Shown piece after piece: positions 10,340 through 18,587 of a stretch of 64,000 nt of DNA. Position numbers and translations under genes: made by a program. The notes below the pieces were generated by a model, which worked only from the letters and a program-made list of their open reading frames with translations, was not told the DNA's origin and ran no database searches. Source of the DNA: Gammaproteobacteria bacterium (GTDB lineage Bacteria > Pseudomonadota > Gammaproteobacteria > HK1); the NCBI GenBank assembly GCA_022824305.1, contig JAJEAD010000011.1, forward strand, positions 268,908-332,907, read 5' to 3'. Position 1 is the first letter of the stretch. The number at the start of each line of letters is the position of its first letter.

Positions 10340-10552
10340 TCAGATATCGTCTCGGGTCAGCCGAAGCTGCCGAAGCATGGCCGTCAGCAGTCCCGGACTG
10401 ATTTCCTTGCGGCGGTTCTTGACCGTAGTGAAGCGATCCCCCAAATGCAGGCGCCCGTGACTTCCCTTGCCCCTGCGAGGCTCAAATCGTACCGGGATGC
10501 TGCGCTCCCGACCCAGTTTACGGACGCGCCTGACGAACTCGTCGCCGGTCAT
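10340..10552 (-). CDS. hicA: HicA family mRNA interferase toxin
   Basis: A 70-residue basic protein with the double-stranded-RNA-binding-like HicA fold. The key catalytic His is in RRGKGSHGRLHLG (about residue 33), and the C-terminal helix SPGLLTAMLRQLRLTRDDI matches the family's usual ending. HicA toxins cleave mRNA and tmRNA and arrest growth when HicB is lost. It starts immediately after an inverted repeat at 10559-10574. No strong Shine-Dalgarno is visible. The locus borders a broken DUF499 gene and probably arrived with, or replaced part of, that defence-type locus. Confidence 0.88.
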   Translation of the reverse strand: MTGDEFVRRVRKLGRERSIPVRFEPRRGKGSHGRLHLGDRFTTVKNRRKEISPGLLTAMLRQLRLTRDDI

Positions 10553-10558
10553 GATAGA

Positions 10559-10574
10559 CGTACAGATATGTACG
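10559..10574. promoter_or_regulatory. Inverted repeat, likely HicB operator
   Basis: Perfect 6-bp inverted repeat CGTACA-gata-TGTACG located 7-22 bases upstream of the hicA start codon. Its position is right for an autoregulatory operator bound by the HicB helix-turn-helix. The remaining intergenic sequence up to 10878 shows no other gene or convincing element. Confidence 0.5.
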
Positions 10575-10878
10575 AGGCAAGCTCACTCGGTGTGGACTGC
10601 AGCGCATCGGGCAGCGCCACACTGGATCCCGGTCCCGATTCCGAATCGACGCGGGAACGTGTGTAACCTCGTAGCGTCGGGCCTCTCGCTATCTTGCGGT
10701 GCCGCTCCTATGGTGCCGGCACTCGGTCGAAGAATGATAGCCGCTCTGCGCGTTTAGGCGATTGCATTCGGACGGTAGTGAGCAGCCTTCTCAATCCCGC
10801 GCCGGGTGCTCCCGATTCCGGCTGCGGGGCGAGTATGATCCGGCCGGCGGGAGGGCGCCCGCACGCAAGGAGAGGCAG

Positions 10879-11706
10879 ATGCGCAACGACACGATCGAGT
10901 TCATCCCCCTCACCCGCAACATCGGCGCGGAGGTGCACGGCGTCGACCTGCGCGAACCGCTCGATGACGAGTCCTTCCGCATCCTGCGCGGCGGGTTGCT
11001 CGAGCACCTCGTCCTCTTCTTTCGGGATCAGGACATCGACCACGAGCAGCACGTGTGCTTCGGGCAGCGCTTCGGCGAGCTGCACATCCACCCTTCCGCG
11101 CCCTGCGTGGACGGGCGGCCGGAGCTCATGAAGATCCACGCCGACGCGACCTCGCCCTTCGCCGAAGGCACGACCTGGCACTCCGACGTGAGCTGCGACG
11201 AGGAGCCGCCGATGGCGAGCATCCTGCACCTGTCGACGGTGCCCTCGGTCGGAGGCGACACGCTGTTTGCGAGCATGTACGCGGCCTACGATGCGCTCTC
11301 CGACACGATGAAGGAGATCCTCGACCCGCTCGAAGCGCTGCATACGGCCGACATTCACCGGGGCCGCTACGAGCAGATCGGCGGAGGTCTCCGCCGGGAG
11401 AAGCACCCCGAGGCGGTGCACCCGGTCATCCGCACCCACCCCGGGACCGGCCGCAAGCTCATCTACGTCAACGGGGCCTTCACCCAGAGCATTCTGGGGA
11501 TGAGGAAGGCGGAGAGCGACGCGCTGCTGGGCTTCCTCTACGCACACATCGCCAATCCGCAGTTCCACTGCCGCTTCCGGTGGCGGAAGAACTCCATCGC
11601 GATGTGGGACAACCGCTGCACACAGCACCACGCGACCTGGGACTACTATCCCGAGACCCGGAGCGGGGTGCGGGTGACGGTCAAGGGCGATCGGCCCTTT
11701 CACTGA
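10879..11706 (+). CDS. TauD/TfdA family Fe(II)/2-oxoglutarate-dependent dioxygenase
   Basis: Non-haem iron dioxygenase of 275 residues. The metal triad is visible as His101 and Asp103 in TWHSDVS and the distal His in MWDNRCTQHHATWDYY. The 2-oxoglutarate-binding Arg follows in TRSGVRVTVKGDRP. The N-terminal IGAEVHGVDLREPLDDE is typical of the TauD/TfdA group, which hydroxylates sulfonates, aryloxyacetates, quaternary amines and similar compounds with loss of the leaving group. The substrate is not determined by the sequence alone. ATG 10879 has AAGGAGAGG just upstream. Stands alone; a hairpin follows. Confidence 0.92.
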   Translation: MRNDTIEFIPLTRNIGAEVHGVDLREPLDDESFRILRGGLLEHLVLFFRDQDIDHEQHVCFGQRFGELHIHPSAPCVDGRPELMKIHADATSPFAEGTTWHSDVSCDEEPPMASILHLSTVPSVGGDTLFASMYAAYDALSDTMKEILDPLEALHTADIHRGRYEQIGGGLRREKHPEAVHPVIRTHPGTGRKLIYVNGAFTQSILGMRKAESDALLGFLYAHIANPQFHCRFRWRKNSIAMWDNRCTQHHATWDYYPETRSGVRVTVKGDRPFH

Positions 11707-11763
11707 CTTCGGACCCGAGCTCCCTTCATCTCCCGAAGCCGCTGCGGGGGAATGCGGCGTGGA

Positions 11764-11786
11764 TCACGGGAGCCCCGCCCCCGTGA
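11764..11786. terminator. Bidirectional hairpin between convergent genes
   Basis: Perfect 7-bp stem TCACGGG/CCCGTGA with a 9-base loop, between the converging TauD-family gene and the SDR at 11790. There is no clear T-run on either side, so it would be an atypical intrinsic terminator. Confidence 0.4.
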
Positions 11787-11789
11787 GCG

Positions 11790-12557
11790 TCAAGGCAGGG
11801 TCACGAGCCCGCCGGAGACGACATAGGTCTGTCCCGTAATGAACCCCGCGGCGTCGCTGAGCAGGAAGCAGGTGAGCTCGGCGATGTCATCCGGAGTGCC
11901 GGTACGGCGCGCGGGTGTGCTCTCCACGATCCGCCGCCGCATCTCGTCGCTCATGTCCTTCGTCATGTCGGTATCGATCAGACCCGGCGCGACGCAGTTG
12001 ACGCGGATTGCCGGGCCGAATGCAGTGGCGCAGTTGCGTGCGAACCCGATGACCGCGGATTTGGACGTGCCGTACGCGATCAGCCGGTCCGGCCGCAAGG
12101 TGCTCGGCGCCAGGCCGTTTATCGAGGAGATGCAGACGATCCGCCCGTCGCCCCGGGCCAGCATGGCTTCCCGGGCGCGCCACACGCAGTGAAAGGTGCC
12201 GTCCAGGTTGACCGACAGGATGCGGCGCCAGAGCTCGACGGGCATGTCCACATCGTCCCGAAACGAGGCGATGCCGGCGTTTGTGACCAGCAGGTCGACC
12301 GGACCCCGGTCGGCCTCGATGCCCAGGAACATCGCGTCGGTCTCTTCCAGGGAAGAGACATCGGCCCCGTAGATGCCTCCGCCGCCGCCGTCGGCCCGGA
12401 TCTGCGCAAGCGTCTCCGCCGCGGCCTCTTCGCTCGACGAGTAGTTGATTGCCACCCATGCGCCGGCCCGCGCGAGGCGCCGGCAGATCGCGCGACCGAT
12501 ACCCCGCGAGCCGCCGGTGACCAGCGCCACGCGTCCCGAAAGGTCTCTGTCGGTCAC
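11790..12557 (-). CDS. SDR family oxidoreductase (FabG-like)
   Basis: Short-chain dehydrogenase, 255 residues. Cofactor motif TGGSRGIGRA, NAG motif (LLVTNAGIASF), catalytic Ser in CISSINGL and YGTSKSA are all present. The N-terminal VAINYSSSEEAA indicates NADP preference, because an acidic residue is absent after the second strand. The GTG start at 12557 is preceded by GGAGG about six bases upstream. The ending GFITGQTYVVSGGLVTLP is normal. Probably reduces or oxidises a carbonyl/hydroxyl in a small molecule; no pathway partner is adjacent except a GST downstream in transcription-independent orientation. The 279 bases to the GST gene hold no further gene I can support. Confidence 0.92.
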   Translation of the reverse strand: MTDRDLSGRVALVTGGSRGIGRAICRRLARAGAWVAINYSSSEEAAAETLAQIRADGGGGGIYGADVSSLEETDAMFLGIEADRGPVDLLVTNAGIASFRDDVDMPVELWRRILSVNLDGTFHCVWRAREAMLARGDGRIVCISSINGLAPSTLRPDRLIAYGTSKSAVIGFARNCATAFGPAIRVNCVAPGLIDTDMTKDMSDEMRRRIVESTPARRTGTPDDIAELTCFLLSDAAGFITGQTYVVSGGLVTLP

Positions 12558-12836
12558 CGATGCCTCCGTCTGCTTCGTGCGCCGCGTGTAGCGGCCGCAG
12601 CCCGCCGCCGGACGCGCCGCCGCCCTGTCCCGCTTCGACCCCGCTCAGAAGAAGGCCATCGCACGGATCTCGAAACTCTGTCGAGACAGCGCGTTCACAG
12701 GCGTGATCGGGTCCTCGAAGGCGGTGTGGCGCTTGCAGCGCACCCGGCTATCCGTTGTCGACAGAGCAGGCCAATGCCGCACGCACGCCGCCCATCGTTC
12801 ACCGCCCTCCTCGCCCTGAGCCGCGCCCGGTGAGGT

Positions 12837-13481
12837 TCAGGCGGCTTCGGACACCGTGAAGCCCTCGCCCACGTGGGTCTCCTTCCACCAGGGCGCCGTC
12901 TCGATCCGCTCCGACATCCACCGCACGAGGTTGGCGTGGTTCTCGAGCGGCAGCTTCTGCCAGGCGTGGAGGTGCATCGGCGCCGCCACGACCACGTCGG
13001 CGATGGTCGGATGGTCGCCGCAGACGTAGGCGCTCCCGCCCAGACGCGCATCGAGGATGCCGGCCAGCTTGTGGAAGTTCGCCGCCTCGCCGTCGAGCAC
13101 GGACTGGTCCGTCGAGTCGCCCAGGAGCGGCTTGACGCAGTTCTCGACCAGGAACACGTAGCAGCTCGGGAACCAGGCGCCGCACTCCCACAGGAGCCAG
13201 CGGTTCACGTCGGCCCGGGTCACGAGGTCCGTCGGATAGGCGCTCGCGTTGCCCACCTTGTCGGCGGCGTACTGCAGGATTGCGTTCGATTCCCACAGGA
13301 CCAGGCCGCCGTCGCGCAGGGCCGGGAGCGCAGCGTTGGGATTGATCGCCACGAACTCCGGGTTCTTCTGCTCGCCCTGGAAGTAGTCGACCTTGGTAAG
13401 CGTGTAGTCCGCGCCAATCAGCTTGAGACCGGCCAGGACCTTCCGACAGTTGACGGTAATCGGATCGGCAAGAATTTCCAT
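12837..13481 (-). CDS. Glutathione S-transferase family protein
   Basis: Two-domain GST of 214 residues. The N-terminal thioredoxin-like domain begins MEILADPITVNCRKVLAGLKL. It has the cis-proline loop NPNAALPAL and the glutathione-binding pair LWESNAI. The all-helical C-terminal domain contains the conserved N-capping box region YVCGDHPTIADVV. I choose ATG 13481 because GGAGGAAACG immediately precedes it and the protein then starts at the first strand of the fold. The fold resembles beta/theta-type bacterial enzymes of detoxification or dehalogenation, but the substrate is unknown. Confidence 0.9.
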   Translation of the reverse strand: MEILADPITVNCRKVLAGLKLIGADYTLTKVDYFQGEQKNPEFVAINPNAALPALRDGGLVLWESNAILQYAADKVGNASAYPTDLVTRADVNRWLLWECGAWFPSCYVFLVENCVKPLLGDSTDQSVLDGEAANFHKLAGILDARLGGSAYVCGDHPTIADVVVAAPMHLHAWQKLPLENHANLVRWMSERIETAPWWKETHVGEGFTVSEAA

Positions 13482-13769
13482 CGTTTCCTCCCATGCTGCG
13501 CCGGATCGCGGCAACGCCGACCGCCGGCCCGAATTCCTGCTCATTCGAGTATGCCTCTTGTAACGGTGACTGTCACAGTGAATCGCGGTACGGCATGAGG
13601 CGCGACCTGACGACGAGCGGACGGAACCGGGCCGAAGAGAGCGCCGGGACGTAGCACGGACGATGCCGTTGCATCGCCGCCGCCCTTGGGTGAAGGTGGC
13701 GCAATGAGCTGCATCTCGAGCGCATCCGGCGGCGCGGTGCAGCGTCGTGACCAAAGATGAGGGCTTCGC

Positions 13770-15119
13770 GTGAGTGAACACTACGACCTGATCCTGAGCG
13801 GCGGCACGGTCTTCACCCCCTCGGGCGAGGCCGCGACCGACGTCGGGGTGCGCGAGGGGCGCATCGCGGCGATCGGCGACCTCGGCGGCGCGGACGCGGC
13901 CGGGACCCTGCCCTGCTCGGGCCTCCACGTCCTGCCGGGAGTCATCGACACGCAGGTCCACTTCCGGGAGCCGGGGGCGGAGCACAAGGAAGACCTGGCG
14001 AGCGGGAGCGCGTCGGCGGTGGCGGGCGGCGTCACCGCGGTGTTCGAGATGCCCAACACCAATCCGCTAACCGCCACCGCGGAGGCCCTGGACGACAAGC
14101 TGCGCCGCGCGCGGGGGCGCATGTGGTGCGACCATGCCTTCTACGCCGGCGCCACCGGCGACAACGCCGAGGCCCTCCGCGAACTCGAGCTCCGGCCCGG
14201 CTGCTGCGGGATCAAGGTCTTCATGGGTTCGAGCACCGGAGACCTCCTCGTTCCGGACGACGAGGGGGTGGCCGCGGTACTCGCCAGCGGCCGGCGCCGC
14301 GTCGCGGTGCACGCGGAGGACGAGCCGCGCATGCGCGAGCGGCATCATCTCGTGGCGGGCGGCGCACCCGTCGCCATGCACCCGGAGTGGCGCGATGTCG
14401 AGACCGCGCTCCGCGCGACGCGCCGCCTGGTGGCGCTCGCCGAGCGCCACTCGAGGCCGGTTCACGTGCTCCACGTCACCACCGCCGACGAGATGCGCTT
14501 TCTCGCCGAGCACCGGCGCCTGGCCACGGTCGAGACCACCCCGCAGCACCTGACCCTCAGCGCCCCGGAGTGCTACGAGCGCCTCGGCGCCCTCGCCCAG
14601 ATGAATCCGCCGATCCGCGATGTGCGCCATACCGAGGGCCTGTGGGAAGCGGTGCGGGACGGCGTGGTGGATGTCATCGGCTCCGACCACGCGCCGCACA
14701 CCCTGGAGGAGAAGGCGAAGCCCTACCCCGGGAGCCCGAGCGGCATGGGCGGCGTGCAGACCCTGGTTCCGCTCCTCCTTCACCACGCCCATGAGGGACG
14801 GCTGAGCCTCGCGCGATTCGTGGACCTGACCTCCGGCGGACCCGCCCGCATCTTCAACATCGCGGGCAAGGGCCGCATCGCGCTCGGCTACGACGCGGAC
14901 TTCACGGTGGTCGACCTGAGCGCAGCGCGCACCATCGAGAACAGATGGCTCCGGAGCCGGTCGGGGTGGACGCCCTTCGACGGCATGCGAGTGCGGGGCT
15001 GGCCGATCGCGACCGTCGTGCGCGGACGAGTGGCGATGCGCGACGACGAGCTGCTCGGCCCGCCCCGGGGCCGGCCCGTCGCCTTCTGGGACTGCCACCC
15101 CGTGCCCGGAGAGTCCTGA
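13770..15119 (+). CDS. pyrC: Dihydroorotase (type I, amidohydrolase superfamily)
   Basis: Cytosolic zinc amidohydrolase, 449 residues, catalysing the cyclisation of carbamoyl aspartate to dihydroorotate in pyrimidine synthesis. Metal and substrate motifs seen are DTQVHFREPG (His-x-His variant plus Arg), the carbamylated Lys in CCGIKVFMGSS, His ligands in AVHAEDE and VLHVTTADE, and the catalytic Asp in GSDHAPHT. Within HFREPG the first ligand pair reads QVH-F-R, so one of the usual two histidines of H-x-H is Gln; DTQVH replaces the common DxHVH. This could reflect an altered metal site or a related ureidase role (allantoinase/hydantoinase). GTG 13770 is used. No other pyr genes are adjacent. 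Confidence 0.8.
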   Translation: MSEHYDLILSGGTVFTPSGEAATDVGVREGRIAAIGDLGGADAAGTLPCSGLHVLPGVIDTQVHFREPGAEHKEDLASGSASAVAGGVTAVFEMPNTNPLTATAEALDDKLRRARGRMWCDHAFYAGATGDNAEALRELELRPGCCGIKVFMGSSTGDLLVPDDEGVAAVLASGRRRVAVHAEDEPRMRERHHLVAGGAPVAMHPEWRDVETALRATRRLVALAERHSRPVHVLHVTTADEMRFLAEHRRLATVETTPQHLTLSAPECYERLGALAQMNPPIRDVRHTEGLWEAVRDGVVDVIGSDHAPHTLEEKAKPYPGSPSGMGGVQTLVPLLLHHAHEGRLSLARFVDLTSGGPARIFNIAGKGRIALGYDADFTVVDLSAARTIENRWLRSRSGWTPFDGMRVRGWPIATVVRGRVAMRDDELLGPPRGRPVAFWDCHPVPGES

Positions 15120-15324
15120 AGCAAGTCGAATCGGCAACCCGACGCCCGCGCGCGCCCCGACCCCGGATTCCGCCGTGCACGGTAGACTCGCGGGACGGGA
15201 CTCGCATCCTTCTCCAGCCTTCGTGCGCCGTGCCGCGGGCGCGACGGACTGCCCGGTATCGCCCGACTTGGACGAGCCGAGGGCGCGGCGGCTAAGATTG
15301 GAGGGCGGCCGCACCCCCAATCCG

Positions 15325-15753
15325 ATGGACATCGACGAAATCACCGAGACCTTCGAGTTCTTCGACGACTGGGAGGATCGCTACCGCTACCTCATCGAGC
15401 TCGGGCGTGATCTCGAAGGGCTCGACGACAGCGACAAGACGGAAGAGAACCGGGTCCAGGGCTGCGTGAGCAACGTGTGGCTCGTGACCTCGGAGGAGTC
15501 CGGCGATCCGGTACGGCTCGCATTCCGGGCCGACAGCGACGCCCACATCGTGCGGGGCCTGGTGGCGGTCCTGCTCGCCGCCTACTCCGGGCGCTCTCCG
15601 GAGCAGATCCTGGCTACCGACATCCGCAGCCTCTTCGAGCGGCTCGACCTCGCCTCCCACCTGAGCCCGAGCCGCAGCAACGGCTTCTTCGCCATGGTCG
15701 AGCGCATCAAGGGCACCGCCCGGGGCTGGACGCAGAGCGCAAGCGCGGCCTGA
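15325..15753 (+). CDS. sufE: SufE family sulfur acceptor for Fe-S cluster assembly
   Basis: A 142-residue SufE-like protein. The sulfur-accepting Cys47 is in the conserved loop NRVQGCVSNVWL, and the later segment GLVAVLLAAYSGRSPEQILA followed by HLSPSRSNGFFAMVERIKG is diagnostic. SufE accepts persulfide from a SufS-type cysteine desulfurase and delivers it to cluster assembly. No suf genes adjoin it here. A class V aminotransferase of the desulfurase superfamily lies at 30260-31549, but nothing connects the two. ATG 15325 starts the family alignment. It converges with dksA. Confidence 0.93.
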   Translation: MDIDEITETFEFFDDWEDRYRYLIELGRDLEGLDDSDKTEENRVQGCVSNVWLVTSEESGDPVRLAFRADSDAHIVRGLVAVLLAAYSGRSPEQILATDIRSLFERLDLASHLSPSRSNGFFAMVERIKGTARGWTQSASAA

Positions 15754-15867
15754 AGCGCCGGATAAGCGGGACGGGGCCGCATTCGTTTCCCTCGCCCGCG
15801 CGAGGCGCCGCGATGCGCCCCCCGGGCCTCGCGGACACGAGACGCGTTCAGACCCGGGGCCGGTCAG

Positions 15868-16293
15868 TCAGCGGCGGTCCGTGTAGTTGTGCTCCAGCCG
15901 CTCGCGGCGCTCCTGGGCCTCCAGGCACAGCGTCGCGATGGGGCGCGCCTCGAGGCGCTCGATGCCGATGGGCTCGCCCGTCTCGTCGCAGAACCCGTAG
16001 CTCTCGTCGTCGATACGCTTCAGCGCTTCTCCGATCTTGTTGAGCAGCTTGCGATAGCGGTCGCGGGTACGGAGCTCGAAGCTGATCTCCGTCTCGCGGC
16101 TCGCGCGCTCCGCATCGTCGCTCACGTCGCGCGCGGCCTCCCTCATCTGGTCGATGGTGTGCTGGGACTCCTCCAGCAACTCCTCGCGCCAGCCGAGCAG
16201 CTTCTGCCGGAAGTACTCCAGCTGCTTGGGGTTCATGTAGCGCTCGCGCTTGGCGGGCTTGTAGCCATTCGGCAGCTTGACTCGTTCGGACAT
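15868..16293 (-). CDS. dksA: DksA-type RNA polymerase-binding transcription factor, two-cysteine form
   Basis: A 141-residue DksA: an N-terminal coiled coil (about 30-95) with the acidic tip around DVSDDAERASRE that enters the RNA polymerase secondary channel, then the globular zinc-finger domain. In the usual four-cysteine finger both pairs are complete. Here each pair keeps one cysteine: Cys102 with Thr105 (FCDET), and Cys123 with Ala126 (LCLEA). This C-T-C-A pattern is that of zinc-independent DksA2-type proteins, as I recall from Pseudomonas. It works with ppGpp in the stringent response. A small perfect inverted repeat CGGGAC-c-GTCCCG at 16310-16322 lies in the leader. Confidence 0.92.
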   Translation of the reverse strand: MSERVKLPNGYKPAKRERYMNPKQLEYFRQKLLGWREELLEESQHTIDQMREAARDVSDDAERASRETEISFELRTRDRYRKLLNKIGEALKRIDDESYGFCDETGEPIGIERLEARPIATLCLEAQERRERLEHNYTDRR

Positions 16294-16338
16294 CTCTTGG
16301 GTACCGACGCGGGACCGTCCCGAATTGGAAAGCGCGCA

Positions 16339-16366
16339 AATTTACCGCACCCGCGTGACGGATCAA
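16339..16366 (-). promoter_or_regulatory. Candidate sigma-70 promoter of dksA
   Basis: On the minus strand TTGATC (16366-16361) and TAAATT (16344-16339) are separated by 16 bases, about 46 bases ahead of the dksA start. Each hexamer matches four of six consensus bases. The rest of the 366-base gap to 16659 shows only the ribosome-binding site GGAGAG before the ureohydrolase gene. Confidence 0.4.
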
Positions 16367-16659
16367 GCCTGTGAAGACCCATGCGGCAAAGAATTTTCGG
16401 TAATGAGGCCCTCGCGGGCAGCGATTGGGCGCCCGGAATCGCGCGGGCGCCGCCCGGCGCGCGGCCCCTCCATCCCGGCCATTGGTGTTCGAACAAGGCA
16501 GAATGTGGAGAGAGTGCGTTGGGGTGGCCGCTCGTTCGCACTTGCTTGCCGCCATTGCCGCCGGGGGAGTCTCGGAGGAGATTGCGATGACGACGCGCGG
16601 GACTGGCGAGGTCCGCCGCAGCACCCCGATAATCTCCGCCTCGAGTCTCGGAGAGCGCC

Positions 16660-17640
16660 ATGAACGAATTCGCGTACGAACAGGGCCGACTGGACCTGCC
16701 CTTCGTGGGGCACTGCACCTTTGCCAAGTCGCCGGTGTGCACCGACTGGGAAGCGATTGACGCCGACGTCGCGGTGCTCGGCGTGCCCAACGACATGGGC
16801 ACGCAGTGGCGCGCCGGAGCCCGATTCGGGCCTCGCGGCATCCGCGAGGCGTCGACGCTCTTCTCCTTCGGACACGGGGGCGCCTACGACTTCGAGCGCG
16901 ACACCCTGTACCTCACCCGGGACGAAGTGCGCATCGTCGACGTCGGAGATGCGGACATCGTGCACACCGACATGGAGCAGAGCCACGCCAACACCGAGGC
17001 GGCGGTACGGCGCATCCTCGCGGCGGGGGCGATGCCGGTGGCGCTCGGCGGCGATCACTCCGTGCACGCCCCGGTGATGGCGGCGTTCGAGGGCCGCGGA
17101 CCGCTGCACATCGTGCACTTCGACGCCCACCTCGACTTCGTCGACGAGCGGCACGGCGTGCGCTACGGCCACGGCAATCCGCTCCGGCGTTCGTCGGAGG
17201 AGACCCACGTCGCCGGGATGACCCAGCTCGGCATCCGCAACGTGTCGTCCTCGAACCGGCTCGACTACGACGCCGCGCGCCGGGCCGGCTCCGACATCCT
17301 CTCGGTGCGCGACGTGCGCCGCCTGGGCACTGAGGGAGTGCTCGAACGCATTCCCTCGGGCATCGACTACTACCTGACCATCGACATCGACGGCTTCGAC
17401 CCGTCCATCGCGCCCGGCACCGGCACCCCGAGCCACGGCGGCTTCCTGTACTACGAGGTGCAGGAGATCATCGAGGCGATCGCAAAGAAGGGCAACGTAG
17501 TCGGCATGGACCTGGTGGAGGTGGCCCCGCCCTACGATCCCACCGGCATCACCTCCATCCTCGCCGCCCAGCTCCTGATGAACGCGATCGGGTTCATATT
17601 CCACGAGCGCGCGCTGCGGGCGGGCGCGGTCGCATCGTAA
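16660..17640 (+). CDS. Agmatinase/ureohydrolase family protein
   Basis: Binuclear manganese ureohydrolase of 326 residues. All metal-binding blocks of the arginase/agmatinase fold are present: GGDHSVHAPV, the HFDAHLDFVDERH block (D-x-H-x-D) and TIDIDGFDPSIAPGTGTPSHGG. It belongs to the agmatinase/guanidinobutyrase-like branch rather than to arginase, judging by the long N-terminal segment with GVPNDMGTQWRAGARFGP. It hydrolyses a guanidino compound to urea and an amine. ATG 16660 has GGAGAGCGCC directly upstream. The gene ends three bases before the convergent esterase gene. An amidinotransferase-fold enzyme at 22972 is another guanidino-related gene, but distant. Confidence 0.92.
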   Translation: MNEFAYEQGRLDLPFVGHCTFAKSPVCTDWEAIDADVAVLGVPNDMGTQWRAGARFGPRGIREASTLFSFGHGGAYDFERDTLYLTRDEVRIVDVGDADIVHTDMEQSHANTEAAVRRILAAGAMPVALGGDHSVHAPVMAAFEGRGPLHIVHFDAHLDFVDERHGVRYGHGNPLRRSSEETHVAGMTQLGIRNVSSSNRLDYDAARRAGSDILSVRDVRRLGTEGVLERIPSGIDYYLTIDIDGFDPSIAPGTGTPSHGGFLYYEVQEIIEAIAKKGNVVGMDLVEVAPPYDPTGITSILAAQLLMNAIGFIFHERALRAGAVAS

Positions 17641-17643
17641 GGG

Positions 17644-18585
17644 TCACGTCCCGAGCCGTTCGCGCATGAACGCACAGCCGATGTCGAACTCTGCGGCCGA
17701 GTCGGGCCCGATCTCCCGGGCGCGGAGAAATCCGTGAATCATGCGCTCCGCCACCCGCAGGGTCGTCTCCACCCCCGCGGCCCGCAGGCGTTCGGCGTAG
17801 CGGCGGCCGTCGTCGGCGAGCGGGTCGACCTCGGCGACGTGCACCAGGGCCGGCGGCAGGCCGGACAGGTCTTCGGCCGCGAGCGGGGTCGCGTAGGGCT
17901 CGCGCGAAGGGCGCCGCTCACCCAGGTACTGGCCCCAGAAGTAGTCCACCGCCTCGGTGTTGAGACCCGGCGATTGCGCGTGAACGCGACAGGATTCTGA
18001 ATCGAGCCGGTCGGAGAGCGCGGCGGCCACCAGCACCTGGGCGCGCACCGGGGGGCCGCCCCGGTCCCGGCTCATCAGGCAGGTGACGGTGGCGAGGTTG
18101 CCGCCGGCGCTGTCGCCCCAGGTGCCGATGCGGTCCGCGTCGATGCCGAGCTCCGCGGCATGGTCCGCGACGTGACACAGCACCGCGAAGGCGTCCTCGG
18201 GCGCGGCGGGAAAGGGATGTCGCGGTGCGAGGCGGTAGTCCACGCTGACGAGGTGCGCCCCGACCGAATCGGCCACCCCCCACGCCACGGTATCCGAGCT
18301 GTCGAGGTCGCCGAGCATGAATCCCCCGCCGTGGAAGTAGAGTATGCACGGCGCCGGCGACGCGGCCCGCCGCGGGCGGTAGTGCCGCACCGGCACCCGG
18401 CCACCCGCCGGCCCCGGGAAGAAGAGGTCCTCGACCCGCATGTCCGGGGGGCGGGGCCGCTGCGTCATCTCGGCGTAGCGGGCGAAGGCCCGGGCCCTCT
18501 CCTCCGGGGTCGCGGCGGCGTTCATCGCCCGCTTGCCCTCGACGAGGAGCGCCATCTCGGGATGGATGCCGCCTGCCCCGCTCAC
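17644..18585 (-). CDS. Alpha/beta hydrolase, hormone-sensitive lipase (HSL) family esterase
   Basis: Carboxylesterase of about 313 residues. The HSL-family oxyanion motif is YFHGGGFMLGDLDS, the nucleophile Ser lies in WGDSAGGNL, and the acid and base lie in HVAEVDPLADDG and ERMIHGFLRA. The start is GTG: 18585 has GGAGGA nine bases upstream; GTG 18591, three bases after the same GGAGGA, overlaps the stop of the preceding gene as GTGA. Either way it is translationally linked to the molybdenum hydroxylase upstream, which suggests the two act on the same ester or aromatic/heterocyclic substrate. Confidence 0.9.
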   Translation of the reverse strand: MSGAGGIHPEMALLVEGKRAMNAAATPEERARAFARYAEMTQRPRPPDMRVEDLFFPGPAGGRVPVRHYRPRRAASPAPCILYFHGGGFMLGDLDSSDTVAWGVADSVGAHLVSVDYRLAPRHPFPAAPEDAFAVLCHVADHAAELGIDADRIGTWGDSAGGNLATVTCLMSRDRGGPPVRAQVLVAAALSDRLDSESCRVHAQSPGLNTEAVDYFWGQYLGERRPSREPYATPLAAEDLSGLPPALVHVAEVDPLADDGRRYAERLRAAGVETTLRVAERMIHGFLRAREIGPDSAAEFDIGCAFMRERLGT

Positions 18586-18587
18586 GC

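Noticed and set aside
15754..15867. CGCGAGGC/GCCTCGCG inverted repeat between sufE and dksA as a terminator
   Set aside because: Loop of about 20 bases and no T-run; in DNA this GC-rich such repeats arise by chance.
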